The translations under genes and the position numbers were made by a program. From Rubripirellula lacrimiformis (lineage in GTDB: Bacteria; Planctomycetota; Planctomycetia; Pirellulales; Pirellulaceae), in assembly GCF_007741535.1 (NCBI RefSeq), contig NZ_CP036525.1, forward strand, positions 5,332,001-5,396,000: a stretch of 64,000 nucleotides of DNA, read 5' to 3'. The notes beneath the pieces are model-generated. The model saw nothing but the letters and a program-made list of their open reading frames with translations, was not told where the DNA came from and made no database searches. The first letter of the stretch is position 1. Every line of letters begins with the position of its first letter. Of the stretch, positions 1 through 8,785 are shown piece after piece.

Positions 1-778
1 ACATCGCCACACAATCGGAATGGGCCTCTTCCAATTCGATCTGTGCAAACCCGGGATAGTCCCCCGACCACTGATACAAACTCAGAGTGGTCGCGTGACA
101 GGCATAGCCAAATAGCACTGCGGTCAACTTTTTATCCAAATTGCGAACCGCCAACACAGGCACGTCATGGTCTTGCGGCCCCTTTAGCTTCTGTTGGGAT
201 CGCAAATTTGGAACATCGCCCTCTGCGTTTTCACGCCGGTTCGTCGCGAACGTTGCCGTGCCACTGCCCCATGTCAGATGGCTGGGCTGCAAATTTCCGA
301 TTGCCTGGCCAACAACGTCGACAACATCCTCGTGAAATGTGTCGGTCCATTCCGCGATGCTTGTTTGATGCTGTTGGTTCAGCTGCAGATAGTGCAGCGG
401 AGCAAGACCGCCCATCACGACCGGGCCGGAATGCGTATGCGAACAGCAGATGACGACCTGGTCTCGTGTTAGCCCGTAACGCTCGTTCAGCGAGACACAG
501 ATTGCACTGGAAAGTTTGCGGTCGATGCCGACCAAATCCACCGTAATGATCACACCGCGACTGCCATCATGGTCTTCCAACACCAACGCTTTTGCCCACA
601 AATCAGTCAGCTTTCCGTCGGCCGGTGCCGTACGACTGGCGTAACCCGCCATCCATACCGGTTGGTCCGGTGTGATGCACACCTTCGCCGCGCCGGACTT
701 CCAAAGCGGTTCGTTGGCAGAACCTGGACAGCACAGCACAACCAGCCAGGCGGCTGCCAAAAAGATTCGTCGATTCAT
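1..778 (-). CDS. Neutral/alkaline ceramidase-like secreted hydrolase, N-terminal part (cut by left edge)
   Basis: The frame is open from an ATG at 778 down to the window edge, giving about 259 codons without a stop. The first residues (MNRRIFLAAAWLVVLCCPGS) are a signal peptide. About residue 105 the chain reads CCSHTHSGP, which matches the zinc-binding histidine motif of neutral/alkaline non-lysosomal ceramidases. Further on, GYACHATTL matches the second conserved Cys-His segment of that family. The family hydrolyses N-acyl sphingoids, but many bacterial relatives annotated this way have no tested substrate, so only an exported zinc amidase-like enzyme is claimed. It is the last visible gene of a minus-strand run, 52 bp after the stop of the alpha/beta hydrolase. 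The C-terminal half lies outside the window. Confidence 0.8.
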   Translation of the reverse strand, partial: MNRRIFLAAAWLVVLCCPGSANEPLWKSGAAKVCITPDQPVWMAGYASRTAPADGKLTDLWAKALVLEDHDGSRGVIITVDLVGIDRKLSSAICVSLNERYGLTRDQVVICCSHTHSGPVVMGGLAPLHYLQLNQQHQTSIAEWTDTFHEDVVDVVGQAIGNLQPSHLTWGSGTATFATNRRENAEGDVPNLRSQQKLKGPQDHDVPVLAVRNLDKKLTAVLFGYACHATTLSLYQWSGDYPGFAQIELEEAHSDCVAM

Positions 779-830
779 CGTTCACCTATCGTGGAAAGCG
801 GGGCCCACAGAGTGCGTTGGCGGCTTGAAG

Positions 831-2000
831 TCACTGGTTTGACAGTTCGAACCTGGTGGGTTCGTGCTGCAGAACACGATCGATCACGGCGTAGGTTTTG
901 AATCGAACCTCGGTCGGAAAATCGTGTTCGCAGTCCGGAGTCAAAAGGATCAATTCGTCGGGGGCATCCAACAACGAATAGATTGTAGCAGCGACAGGAA
1001 CCGCTTTGCGAACGCCATCGACATCGAAGTTCGAATCGCGAATTGGCGACGCCGATACGAAAGTACGCGGAGCCAAAGCTGCGATCAATTCATAGAAATC
1101 GAACGGTACTTTGTCGGGATCCAATTGGAAATCGTCTCGCAGCCGAGGCATGTACCGATCGCTGGCCCAGCCTTTGATCTTGCCGTCGTAATAGTCATGA
1201 AATGGGCACCATCCGCAACTGGACACCACCACTTTAATTCGCTGGTCAAACACCCCCAGAAAAATCGCGTTGTGCCCGCCAAGCGAATGGCCAATGGCCC
1301 CGATGCGATCGGAATCAACGAATGGCAGCATCGAAAGAAAATCGACACAGCGCCGATGGTTCCAGATTCCTTTCATCGTGCCCGATTCGAAACCGTCGCT
1401 AGTGAAGTCATAGTCGGTATACTCGCCAAATGACGGATAGTCCGGAGCGATCACCACGTAGCCGCGCCGAGCCAATTCGATTGCGTATTGACGGCCCGGA
1501 CGGCGACCTTCCCCCGCCACGATTCGCTTCCCCTCTGCACCGGTGGGATGCAGTGCGACGACAGCAGCCAATTTGTTCGATGTGATCGCATTCATCCAAT
1601 CGCTGGCATCCACCCGATCGGCAACTGAACCGGGAAGATACAGGTCCAACGGCAAACGATCCGAATCATCCACCGCGATTCGCAGTGTTAGCCGCCGCAC
1701 GTCACCCAATCGGACGTCCTCGGTAACTTCGGTCTCAAAAGCCGACGGAGTGTCCGCGGGCGGAATCGGCCCCATCGCCAATTCCGCGCCGGCGATGATC
1801 TGTCGGCGCCGCAACCACCAGTCCGCAGCCGATTGGATCGGCTGCACCTTGCCATCATCCGCGATGTACTTCGAAAGATCCGAGTGTTGAACAACGTCCG
1901 GCCTCGGCAACGGGTCTTCGGCATATGCGCAGCGAATCGTTGCCGCGGACAGACCAGCTAGAACAATCGTGCCGACACAAAACGTTCGAACGAACATCAC
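831..2000 (-). CDS. Secreted alpha/beta hydrolase (dienelactone hydrolase/acetyl xylan esterase-like)
   Basis: This 389-residue protein starts with a signal peptide (about residues 1-28). The nucleophile elbow GHSLGG places the catalytic serine at about Ser239. Asp322 (PIRDSNFD) and His359 (DCEHDF) are plausible partners for the triad, and the HPTG segment near residue 151 is a candidate oxyanion region. The layout fits the large exported alpha/beta hydrolases of planctomycetes, which are related to acetyl xylan esterases and prolyl-oligopeptidase-type enzymes. It probably cleaves an ester on a polysaccharide or aromatic substrate, but the substrate cannot be read from the sequence. It sits 54 bp after the stop of the squalene-cyclase-fold gene and 52 bp before the ceramidase-like gene, consistent with an operon. 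A second Met at position 2 is an equally possible start. Confidence 0.82.
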   Translation of the reverse strand: MMFVRTFCVGTIVLAGLSAATIRCAYAEDPLPRPDVVQHSDLSKYIADDGKVQPIQSAADWWLRRRQIIAGAELAMGPIPPADTPSAFETEVTEDVRLGDVRRLTLRIAVDDSDRLPLDLYLPGSVADRVDASDWMNAITSNKLAAVVALHPTGAEGKRIVAGEGRRPGRQYAIELARRGYVVIAPDYPSFGEYTDYDFTSDGFESGTMKGIWNHRRCVDFLSMLPFVDSDRIGAIGHSLGGHNAIFLGVFDQRIKVVVSSCGWCPFHDYYDGKIKGWASDRYMPRLRDDFQLDPDKVPFDFYELIAALAPRTFVSASPIRDSNFDVDGVRKAVPVAATIYSLLDAPDELILLTPDCEHDFPTEVRFKTYAVIDRVLQHEPTRFELSNQ

Positions 2001-2054
2001 ACTATTTCCAATAGAAAGAAAACACGAGCAACTCGATATTCGGGATCGTCGCTG

Positions 2055-3173
2055 TTAAGGCGAATCGAAGGGCCAACCCGGCAACTCGCCACAGCTTTGC
2101 AGGGCAAGAATTGCGAACGCAGTGCCCGTGTTGGAGATCAAGTTTCCGGCATCGTTGACAGGCGAACGCGTGAACCACTTTCCGCTTTCACGCTGGTTCG
2201 ACAGCAACCACTGAATACCTTTTTGCAACCGCGGATCGTTTGCGGCAACGCCCAATTCGCGGCTGATCACGATCACCAGACCGGTGCCGTACGCATCACT
2301 TGTTTGCGTGTCCAATGGCTCGCCATCGTCACGCTGGAGCCCCTTCCAATCGGTCAGGAACCCAGCGGTCGACCAGCCGCCGTCCGCAAGCTGGATCGCG
2401 AAAAGCTCATTTAGCGTCCTGGCCCGTTCATCATCGGTCGCAATGCCTTCGATGCGTTTCGAGCACCACGCGATCATCGCCCGGTGATGCAGCGATTTGG
2501 GCGGGTTGTTCTTCAGATAGCCACGCAGCCTGGCCAGCCCCGCCTGGGCGACGTCCGTTTCAGCATAGCCGTCCGGAGCGACTCCAACGGCAAGTGCTGC
2601 CAGTGTGACGCCGTAGTGATCGTCAATCTCCATCGGTGCATAATCACAGTGCGGCCACTTCCATCCACCATCTGACCGCTGCACGGTCCACAACAAGTCC
2701 AAGACGTCCCGAGTCACGGGGTTCAACTGCCCGGTCGTCTGCATGTCATGGAACGTCAGACCGGCTGCGACAACGATCGGCCAGAACCCTTGGTTTTCCG
2801 TTGGCCCCTTCGTTTTCCACCGTACCGTTCGGTACTGTTCAAAGAACTCACGAACCTCGCCCGAATCCCTTTGCACGCCCGCCAATGCAGGACGCGCAAA
2901 CATGTATGGCATGTTCGTGTGACAAGTCACACACTTCTTTTCCTTCTGCCACGTCAACGAGGACCGATCCAGGTAGATGGCAGCCCGCTTGGCCGAAAAC
3001 GTTGCGGCCAATGGTTCGTCCCCACGGATCGAATCACGTTCTGCGGGAACGGAGTCAAACGTGACAATGTCATCTTGCGCGTGCGCGTCCGGCAATCTGC
3101 CGAAAACACTCGCCACGACGACGACACAGGCGGCGATTCGACAAGCGTTTTGCTTGATCAGTGGAATATCCAT
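2055..3173 (-). CDS. Secreted prenyltransferase/squalene-cyclase-fold protein with a CxxCH heme c motif
   Basis: I place the start at 3173 because MDIPLIKQNACRIAACVVVV begins a clear signal peptide (cleavage near AHA/QDD); an in-frame upstream start at 3284 would bury it. The mature protein has CVTCH (about Cys81, Cys84, His85), a covalent heme c attachment motif. Repeats of the alpha/alpha-barrel type follow: QRSDGGWKW, QLADGGWSTAG and NQRESGKWF resemble the QW-type repeats of squalene-hopene cyclases and terpenoid-cyclase-like proteins. At 372 residues it is much shorter than true squalene-hopene cyclases (over 600), and no DxDD acid motif is visible, so terpene cyclisation is unlikely. An exported heme-bearing scaffold or redox protein is the safer reading. 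It lies between the BNR protein and the alpha/beta hydrolase. Confidence 0.75.
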   Translation of the reverse strand: MDIPLIKQNACRIAACVVVVASVFGRLPDAHAQDDIVTFDSVPAERDSIRGDEPLAATFSAKRAAIYLDRSSLTWQKEKKCVTCHTNMPYMFARPALAGVQRDSGEVREFFEQYRTVRWKTKGPTENQGFWPIVVAAGLTFHDMQTTGQLNPVTRDVLDLLWTVQRSDGGWKWPHCDYAPMEIDDHYGVTLAALAVGVAPDGYAETDVAQAGLARLRGYLKNNPPKSLHHRAMIAWCSKRIEGIATDDERARTLNELFAIQLADGGWSTAGFLTDWKGLQRDDGEPLDTQTSDAYGTGLVIVISRELGVAANDPRLQKGIQWLLSNQRESGKWFTRSPVNDAGNLISNTGTAFAILALQSCGELPGWPFDSP

Positions 3174-3287
3174 GAAGAATCGGTGGTTCACGCGAACAGG
3201 ACAGGTGGAATGTCGAAGACAAAGGATCGGACATGCAAGTGGGACAGGCTTCCAGTCGCTGAAATTAGCCACTGCATTCCGCAACGA

Positions 3288-4583
3288 CTAGCGAGGTTTC
3301 GGCTTGATATACAGGACTTCGCCACGCTCGATCCAGCCTTTCCGCAGGTCGACGCGAAACCATCCGTCACTGTTCTTTTGGTGGAATCGGATGCCACTGC
3401 GTTGGCCAAATTCATCCAAGTCGTACTGTGCCCACGTCTTTCCCATATCGGGCGAAAAGATGATCCCTGTCGCGTAGGGCGAAGCCGGTGCGTAGTGTGC
3501 GGATAGAATCACACCGTCTTCGATGATCATGTTGGCCGATTCGTACTGGGGGTTGAACAGCTGTTCGTGCTTCGTCGGGTCCGTTAAGTCCGCCGGGTCA
3601 CAACGAAAGATGCCACGATCGTGAGGCATCGTTCCATTCGTGCCGTTGGCATCAGCGGCCCAATACAGTTGCCCATCCACGAAGTTGATTCCACCTGATT
3701 TGAACCGTGAATTAGAATTCACCGAAACCAGCACTTTCCAATCCCATAAATCATTCTGCGCATCGAAAGTTCCCCGCAGCCAATGGCATTCCTGACGATT
3801 GTTGCCGTCGGAATCGGTCCGATCGTGGTCCCCCGTGCACGCGTAGAATGCGTTTTCGGCGGGGTTGTAAGCGACACAGTGAATGTGCCGACAAACGACA
3901 GGATTGTCCGGGTTGCCCAGCAGATCGCTCGGCCCGGCACCTGGCTGCTGGAACGTTGGGCTCTGACCGAACGAATACGCAATTTTGACGGTCTGGCCGC
4001 TATCGGTGGAATAGTAAATATTGACCGGCACAGCCCCGCCCAGAACGTTGCAATAGTTCCCCCACACCAACATTTCCTTTCCGCCGACGTCCCACGTGTG
4101 GACACCATCAAGCGAATGGAAGTACCAGCCCGGATTCGCTGGATCGATCGGCTGATGCGGAAGATAGTCGCTGCCGTCGATGTCCTGGACAACGATCTGT
4201 TTGTAAGTGCCCAGGTTGTCGGTACTGAGAAACAGTCGCGTTCGCGTTGCGAAAAGGATGTTTCCGTTCTTCAAGATGCAACTGAACGTGATGTTGTCCG
4301 CATCGCGAAAGATCGCGTCATGCGGCCAGGTCTTCCCGTTGTCTTCCGACAGATACACCTTGCCCAGCCCAAAACCGAACGCTTTGTTGTCTCGCTGCGA
4401 ATCGATGTAGGGACCATCCGGAGCCAATCGATACCAAAAATGGTCCGTCGATGGTGAATCGGTTTCATCTGCCCAACAGTGGTCCTTCCCCGTCAGCAGC
4501 ATTCCACCGCTGGCCGCCGACGCAATCAATAGCCGCCGACGGGTCATTGAAACGGAAGCTTCGAAGTCTAATCGCTTAGTCAT
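3288..4583 (-). CDS. Exported BNR/Asp-box repeat (sialidase-like beta-propeller) protein
   Basis: The start at 4583 (MTKRLDFEASVSMTRRRLLI) gives 431 residues with a twin-arginine-like signal (TRRRLLIASAASGG); an in-frame ATG at 4622 would add 13 residues. Asp-box motifs of the S-x-D-x-G-x-T-W type appear as LSEDNGKTW, STDSGQTV and SPDMGKTW, spaced as in beta-propeller blades. This is the fold of sialidases and other exo-glycosidases and also of non-enzymatic sugar-binding propellers. The catalytic Arg triad of sialidases was not identified, so an enzymatic role is not claimed. It is the first gene of the minus-strand run that continues through the heme-cyclase-fold protein, the hydrolase and the ceramidase-like gene. 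Confidence 0.7.
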   Translation of the reverse strand: MTKRLDFEASVSMTRRRLLIASAASGGMLLTGKDHCWADETDSPSTDHFWYRLAPDGPYIDSQRDNKAFGFGLGKVYLSEDNGKTWPHDAIFRDADNITFSCILKNGNILFATRTRLFLSTDNLGTYKQIVVQDIDGSDYLPHQPIDPANPGWYFHSLDGVHTWDVGGKEMLVWGNYCNVLGGAVPVNIYYSTDSGQTVKIAYSFGQSPTFQQPGAGPSDLLGNPDNPVVCRHIHCVAYNPAENAFYACTGDHDRTDSDGNNRQECHWLRGTFDAQNDLWDWKVLVSVNSNSRFKSGGINFVDGQLYWAADANGTNGTMPHDRGIFRCDPADLTDPTKHEQLFNPQYESANMIIEDGVILSAHYAPASPYATGIIFSPDMGKTWAQYDLDEFGQRSGIRFHQKNSDGWFRVDLRKGWIERGEVLYIKPKPR

Positions 4584-4622
4584 GGAGTACTCGTCTGTGT
4601 TAGCTGACAACGGCATCGTCAT

Positions 4623-5386
4623 CCAAAACGATCGTGCCTAAAAAACGCGGCCTCAATCACGGGCGGGATGGTCCCTTGGCATCGGTTTCCAGCCTGTCAT
4701 TTCTTCACGCACACTGGAAGCCGAAGCGACGGATTCAATGGCTGGTCCCAATCCGGACACCGCGTATCCAGCCATGATCGTTGCACATTGTAAGCGGCAC
4801 GCTGCACCGAAGGTTGTCACTGACTGCGTCCCGGAATCTTTTCTAAAACGAAACCGCACATATTCTGTCTACGGTGAAACGGAGCTTCATCCGGTAGCGT
4901 GACACTGCCAACGATGAATCCGCCTCAGTCGACCGCCGCGTCGCCCCAATGCGAAATTCAGATTTGCCAGATCGCCGAGTCCCGAGGTTCGCGGATCGTC
5001 GTGTTCTGTGCCGTCAGCACGAGACAGCTCAAACCGTCTGGACGGTTTCGAGTAGCGGAACTTGGTCAACGGTTTGCCAATTCAATGAGCCGATAGGCGA
5101 TAGCCTCGGTTACGTCACCCAAAAACCGGGGCCGATCGCCCAAACGGCGCAAGTTCAGATTCGAAACTGGACTAGATCGGCTACCCGTCGCGGGCCGTCG
5201 ACTCAGCAGGCTCTGCGGGCCAGGACAGGGAACCGTTTGCCAGCGGCGATTCAACAGAGGCGATTCAACAGGGGCGGAGTTCGGTTATCATAGAACGTCC
5301 GCCAACTTTGCTTGTTCAGGTCAGCGAATCTGATGCGTTGGCAACGTTTGATTCCGCTTCACGTCAACTTTTGCGTTGAACCTTTC
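4623..5386. other. Non-coding stretch between divergent genes
   Basis: No convincing gene was found in this stretch, which separates the minus-strand BNR run from the plus-strand PQQ-propeller gene. Short open frames exist on both strands but lack family features. A perfect 8-bp hairpin (AAACCGTC, 2-nt loop, GACGGTTT) lies at 5031-5048, and GGCGATTCAACAG occurs twice in tandem near 5253-5280. It may hold two divergent promoters, though no convincing -35/-10 pair could be assigned. Confidence 0.4.
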
Positions 5387-6679
5387 ATGACCAATCCCGA
5401 TTCAGGCAGCTCTGTCCTTCGTCTTCTCACGACTTCGGCATTCATCGCCACCTTCGGTTTTTCGACCCTTTCCGTCGCAGCCGAAACCTGGACTGAATTC
5501 CGCGGCCCAACGGCAAACGGAATCGCCAGCGCCGAGTCAAGCGTGCCGACCGAATGGTCGCCTGAGAAGAACGTTGCCTTTCGCACTCCCTTGCCAGGTC
5601 AAGGCTGGTCATCCCCCGTCATCGCCGATGGTCGGATCTATCTGTCCGCGGCCATCCCCCAAACGGAAACCGCCGATTCGAACGAGACCCAGTACGATCT
5701 GTCGTTGATCATCCTGGATGCGAACAGCGGCGACCTGTTGAAGACGGTGCCGCTGATGGAACAGACTGCCGAGAAGAGTCACAGGATCCATAAGAAGAAT
5801 TCGCACGCCAGCCCGACGCCGATCGTTGACGGGGATCGCGTCTTCGTTCACTTCGGTTACCAAGGGACCGCATGCGTTGATCGCGATGGCAACCTGATTT
5901 GGACCAATCGCGATCTGTTTTTCAAACCCGTTCATGGCAACGGCGGCACACCCGTCTTAGTGGATGGCAAGTTGATTTTCACATGCGATGGCGCCACCGA
6001 TCCCAAAGTGGTCGCCCTGGACGCGAAAACCGGCAAACTTGCTTGGGAAGTCCGGCGTCCCAACGATGCGAAGAAGAAGTTCTCGTTCTGTACGCCGTCG
6101 TTGATCACCGTCGATGGAAAGAAGCAGGTCATCGCGCCGGGAAGCGACTCCGTTTTGGCGATTGACCCCGCAAACGGAAACGTGATTTGGCAATTGCTTT
6201 ACTCGGGATACTCCGTCATCCCCAAACCCATCTACCACAACGGCCTGGTCTTTCTGTCGACAAGCTACGATACCCCCAGCATGCTGGCGATCGATCCTAC
6301 GGGCCGCGGCGATGTCACCAGCACTCACTTGAAATGGTCGATCAATAAGAATGTCCCTCACACGGCGTCCATGCTCGCCCACGAAGGACTGATCTACTCG
6401 GTCAGCGACGGCGGGATCGCGATGTGCGTCGACGCTGAAACAGGCGAGGTCATTTACAAAAAGCGTGTCGGCGGCGGATTCTCCGCCTCTCCCATCCTGG
6501 TCGACAACAAAATCTACTACACCAACGAATCGGGCGTGACGACCGTCATCGCGATCGGCCGTCAGTACAAAGTGCTAGCGGAAAATGATCTCGGCGAACG
6601 AACGCTCGCATCCGCTGCCGTCGATGGAAACGCACTGATCATGCGAACCGCCGACGCCATCTACCGCATCGAAGAATAG
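5387..6679 (+). CDS. Exported PQQ-type beta-propeller repeat protein
   Basis: The start at 5387 (MTNPDSGSSVLRLLTTSAFI) gives 430 residues with a signal peptide ending near SVAAET; an in-frame ATG at 5312 would only add an unlikely leader. The mature protein opens with WTEFRGPTANGIA, typical of planctomycete PQQ-like propellers. Blade repeats include IILDANSGDLLK, VALDAKTGKLAWE, LAIDPANGNVIWQ and MCVDAETGEVIYK. The fold is that of quinoprotein dehydrogenases and of the BamB scaffold. No Cys-Cys or catalytic Asp pattern of PQQ dehydrogenases is evident, so a binding or scaffold role is as likely as redox catalysis. It is transcribed alone and ends 24 bp from the convergent glycosidase-like gene. 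Confidence 0.82.
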   Translation: MTNPDSGSSVLRLLTTSAFIATFGFSTLSVAAETWTEFRGPTANGIASAESSVPTEWSPEKNVAFRTPLPGQGWSSPVIADGRIYLSAAIPQTETADSNETQYDLSLIILDANSGDLLKTVPLMEQTAEKSHRIHKKNSHASPTPIVDGDRVFVHFGYQGTACVDRDGNLIWTNRDLFFKPVHGNGGTPVLVDGKLIFTCDGATDPKVVALDAKTGKLAWEVRRPNDAKKKFSFCTPSLITVDGKKQVIAPGSDSVLAIDPANGNVIWQLLYSGYSVIPKPIYHNGLVFLSTSYDTPSMLAIDPTGRGDVTSTHLKWSINKNVPHTASMLAHEGLIYSVSDGGIAMCVDAETGEVIYKKRVGGGFSASPILVDNKIYYTNESGVTTVIAIGRQYKVLAENDLGERTLASAAVDGNALIMRTADAIYRIEE

Positions 6680-6703
6680 CTTTGGCAACGATTCGGGTGA
6701 TTT

Positions 6704-8425
6704 TCAATCTTTCCGTCGAATCCGGTATCCCCAATTCCGCGACGAGTCGGGGACGCTGGGCCAATGCAGTTCGCCGGCATCATTGGTCGTCAGAGTGATC
6801 GCGTCCTGCCACCCACCCGTTTCGACATGCCACCACTGAAAGACGTAGTCGACATTGGGCAGCAGACCTTTGACGAAGGTCGACGGGAATCCCTTCGTTG
6901 CAAGTCCTAATGCGAAGCTTTGGTCGTGGGCAGAAACTGCCAGGGCATGCATGTCGCCATGACTGTCGCCAAGATGAGTGTCCGATGCTGGCTTCAAGTC
7001 GCGATAGTCGTGCCCCGCGTCCAGCATGAAGTCCTTCAAGTGCTTCATCGCAAAGGACTTCCATCTGGTTAGCGCGTGCGTCTGCTGTCGCTCATCCGCC
7101 GGAATCGGGTGTTTCTTATCGATCCAAAACGCGACTCCGCCAAAATAGGCGTCACCCCAGGCATGCCCAGCGAAGCCTCCGTTGAGAACGGATCCATACA
7201 TTTGAAATTGGGCCATCTCGGTAGGATCAAGGCCATCGACTTCACCAACCGGAACCGATGGGTAGTAGGGTTCGACGTTCATCGCGGGCAGCGGCCGCGG
7301 ATCGCGATACATCTCTCGCAACCACACATACATTCGCTCGTCACGATACTTGTTGCTGACATTGTGTAAATCCAACAGTGCCGGATCGTCCTTTGCCCAC
7401 GTCTGCAAACTGCTTCCATAAGCCATCGCCGTGCGAGGTTGACCGTAGGGAAGTTGCCCCGTGCCGTTCTTGGATTTCAGATAGGCATGCGCATTTTCAA
7501 CAAGCGGCAACCAGTCCGGGTAGACGCGATCGACCGTATCCCAATGCAGCCAACTGTAGATCATGTTGTAGCAACCATAGCGGGCGATCAGGTATCGCGT
7601 GTAATTCGTGAACGCGTCCTTCTGATCCGAGCTCTTTCGCGGCCATATTTCATGCCGTCTGACCGACTCGAACAACGGAACGAATCCGTTGTCGAACAAG
7701 TACTTCATCTTCTTGTCCGTTTCCTGCCAATAGGCAGGATGAATGCGTGTGTAATCGGCTTTGTCGGAAACGATTTCGAAAGGGGTAAGATCCGTTTCAG
7801 AAACCTTTTGCCCGCGCACCTCCCTCGCCCAGACACCCTCTGCCGACATCGTGGTATCGGTGGGATAGCTGGCGATCACATTGACGCCGTTGAACCCCTG
7901 TCGCTTCCGTTCCGAGAAGTAGTCCTGAAAGGAAGTCCCTGCGATGCCTGCGGTGTCCCAAGGAAAGATTTTCGTAAACGCGACCCAGACCGTGTCGCCG
8001 GTAAAGAAGAACGGGGTCCCATCGGCATACTGCAAGGTCGTGCCATGAGTGCGAATGAAACCGCGTCGGTTCGGGTTCGCGTCCTTTTGCATTTCGGTCG
8101 TTGCTGTCGCGACAAAGGTTCCGCTCTTATTGTCCAATCCTAAATCGTTCGTGGCTGCCCCGGTCGACCAAGACCATTTCCCCGCGGAGGTTGCCACCAG
8201 GCGGACGCGAAACACATCCTCGCCATCCCAAAATGCGGGCACCAAATAGCTCTCACCGCTCGGCCCGGAAAGCGTCACCCACAGGTCCACATCAAGGTAC
8301 GGGTTGCTGTAACTCCCTGCCGCATTCAAGCTCACTTCGTTGACCTCCATCACCTCCACCGCGTCTACACGCCAAGCGATCAAGCAAAGGAACAGGCAGA
8401 GAGCGATTCGAGAGTTCTTCATCAT
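6704..8425 (-). CDS. Secreted glycoside-hydrolase-like protein (DUF5060 + DUF4038 type)
   Basis: This 573-residue protein has a signal peptide (about residues 1-22). Residues about 25-115 form an N-terminal beta-sandwich of the DUF5060 type (WVTLSGPSGESY, VRLVATSAGKWSWS). From about 120 to 470 follows a TIM-barrel-like domain of the DUF4038/apiosidase-like type (GTPFFFTGDTVW, RKRQGFNGVNVIASY, GFVPLFESVRR, MAYGSSLQTWAK, MNVEPYY). The end (about 480-573) resembles the putative collagen-binding beta domain that often closes these proteins. Family relatives hydrolyse plant and algal glycans such as apiose-containing side chains; the substrate here is unknown. It follows the PL14-like gene on the same strand after a 360-bp gap containing a dispersed repeat. 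Confidence 0.8.
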   Translation of the reverse strand: MMKNSRIALCLFLCLIAWRVDAVEVMEVNEVSLNAAGSYSNPYLDVDLWVTLSGPSGESYLVPAFWDGEDVFRVRLVATSAGKWSWSTGAATNDLGLDNKSGTFVATATTEMQKDANPNRRGFIRTHGTTLQYADGTPFFFTGDTVWVAFTKIFPWDTAGIAGTSFQDYFSERKRQGFNGVNVIASYPTDTTMSAEGVWAREVRGQKVSETDLTPFEIVSDKADYTRIHPAYWQETDKKMKYLFDNGFVPLFESVRRHEIWPRKSSDQKDAFTNYTRYLIARYGCYNMIYSWLHWDTVDRVYPDWLPLVENAHAYLKSKNGTGQLPYGQPRTAMAYGSSLQTWAKDDPALLDLHNVSNKYRDERMYVWLREMYRDPRPLPAMNVEPYYPSVPVGEVDGLDPTEMAQFQMYGSVLNGGFAGHAWGDAYFGGVAFWIDKKHPIPADERQQTHALTRWKSFAMKHLKDFMLDAGHDYRDLKPASDTHLGDSHGDMHALAVSAHDQSFALGLATKGFPSTFVKGLLPNVDYVFQWWHVETGGWQDAITLTTNDAGELHWPSVPDSSRNWGYRIRRKD

Positions 8426-8651
8426 GGAAAATGCGTAATGGTTTATGGAACGACGAATATGGGTCGAAAGACATCTAAACGGAAATCGTATTCATGCAAA
8501 AACGCAGCCTCAGTTCACGTACGGCTGCATGCGACGAAGAGACGCCGAATCAATCACTGTCGCAATGATTTTCATTCTTTCCGTTCGTAGTAAAGGCGAC
8601 AGCCGGCGTCCATTGGCTTCGTCAGGTCCGATTGTTCCCGCCCCATTCCAG

Positions 8652-8735
8652 CTGAAGAGAGCGGCCAGCTTACAACCGCCTCGGAGAGCCGAAAGCATCA
8701 TGCCGGTGGTCTCGGCCACCGGATTTGGCATCCCC
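8652..8735. repeat. Dispersed intergenic repeat, copy 1 (second copy at 44798-44878)
   Basis: The segment contains CTCGGAGAGCCGAAAGC followed by a small hairpin, CCGGTGG-TCTCG-GCCACCGG. The same arrangement, slightly diverged, recurs at 44798-44878. Just upstream (8579-8592) is a half copy of the TTCGTAGTA repeat family. The two elements fill most of the 360-bp gap at 8426-8785, where no gene was recognised. Confidence 0.75.
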
Positions 8736-8785
8736 CCATGATCGTATCGTTGTCGTTCGGGAACGCGTTTCGCGCCGCGGGGATA

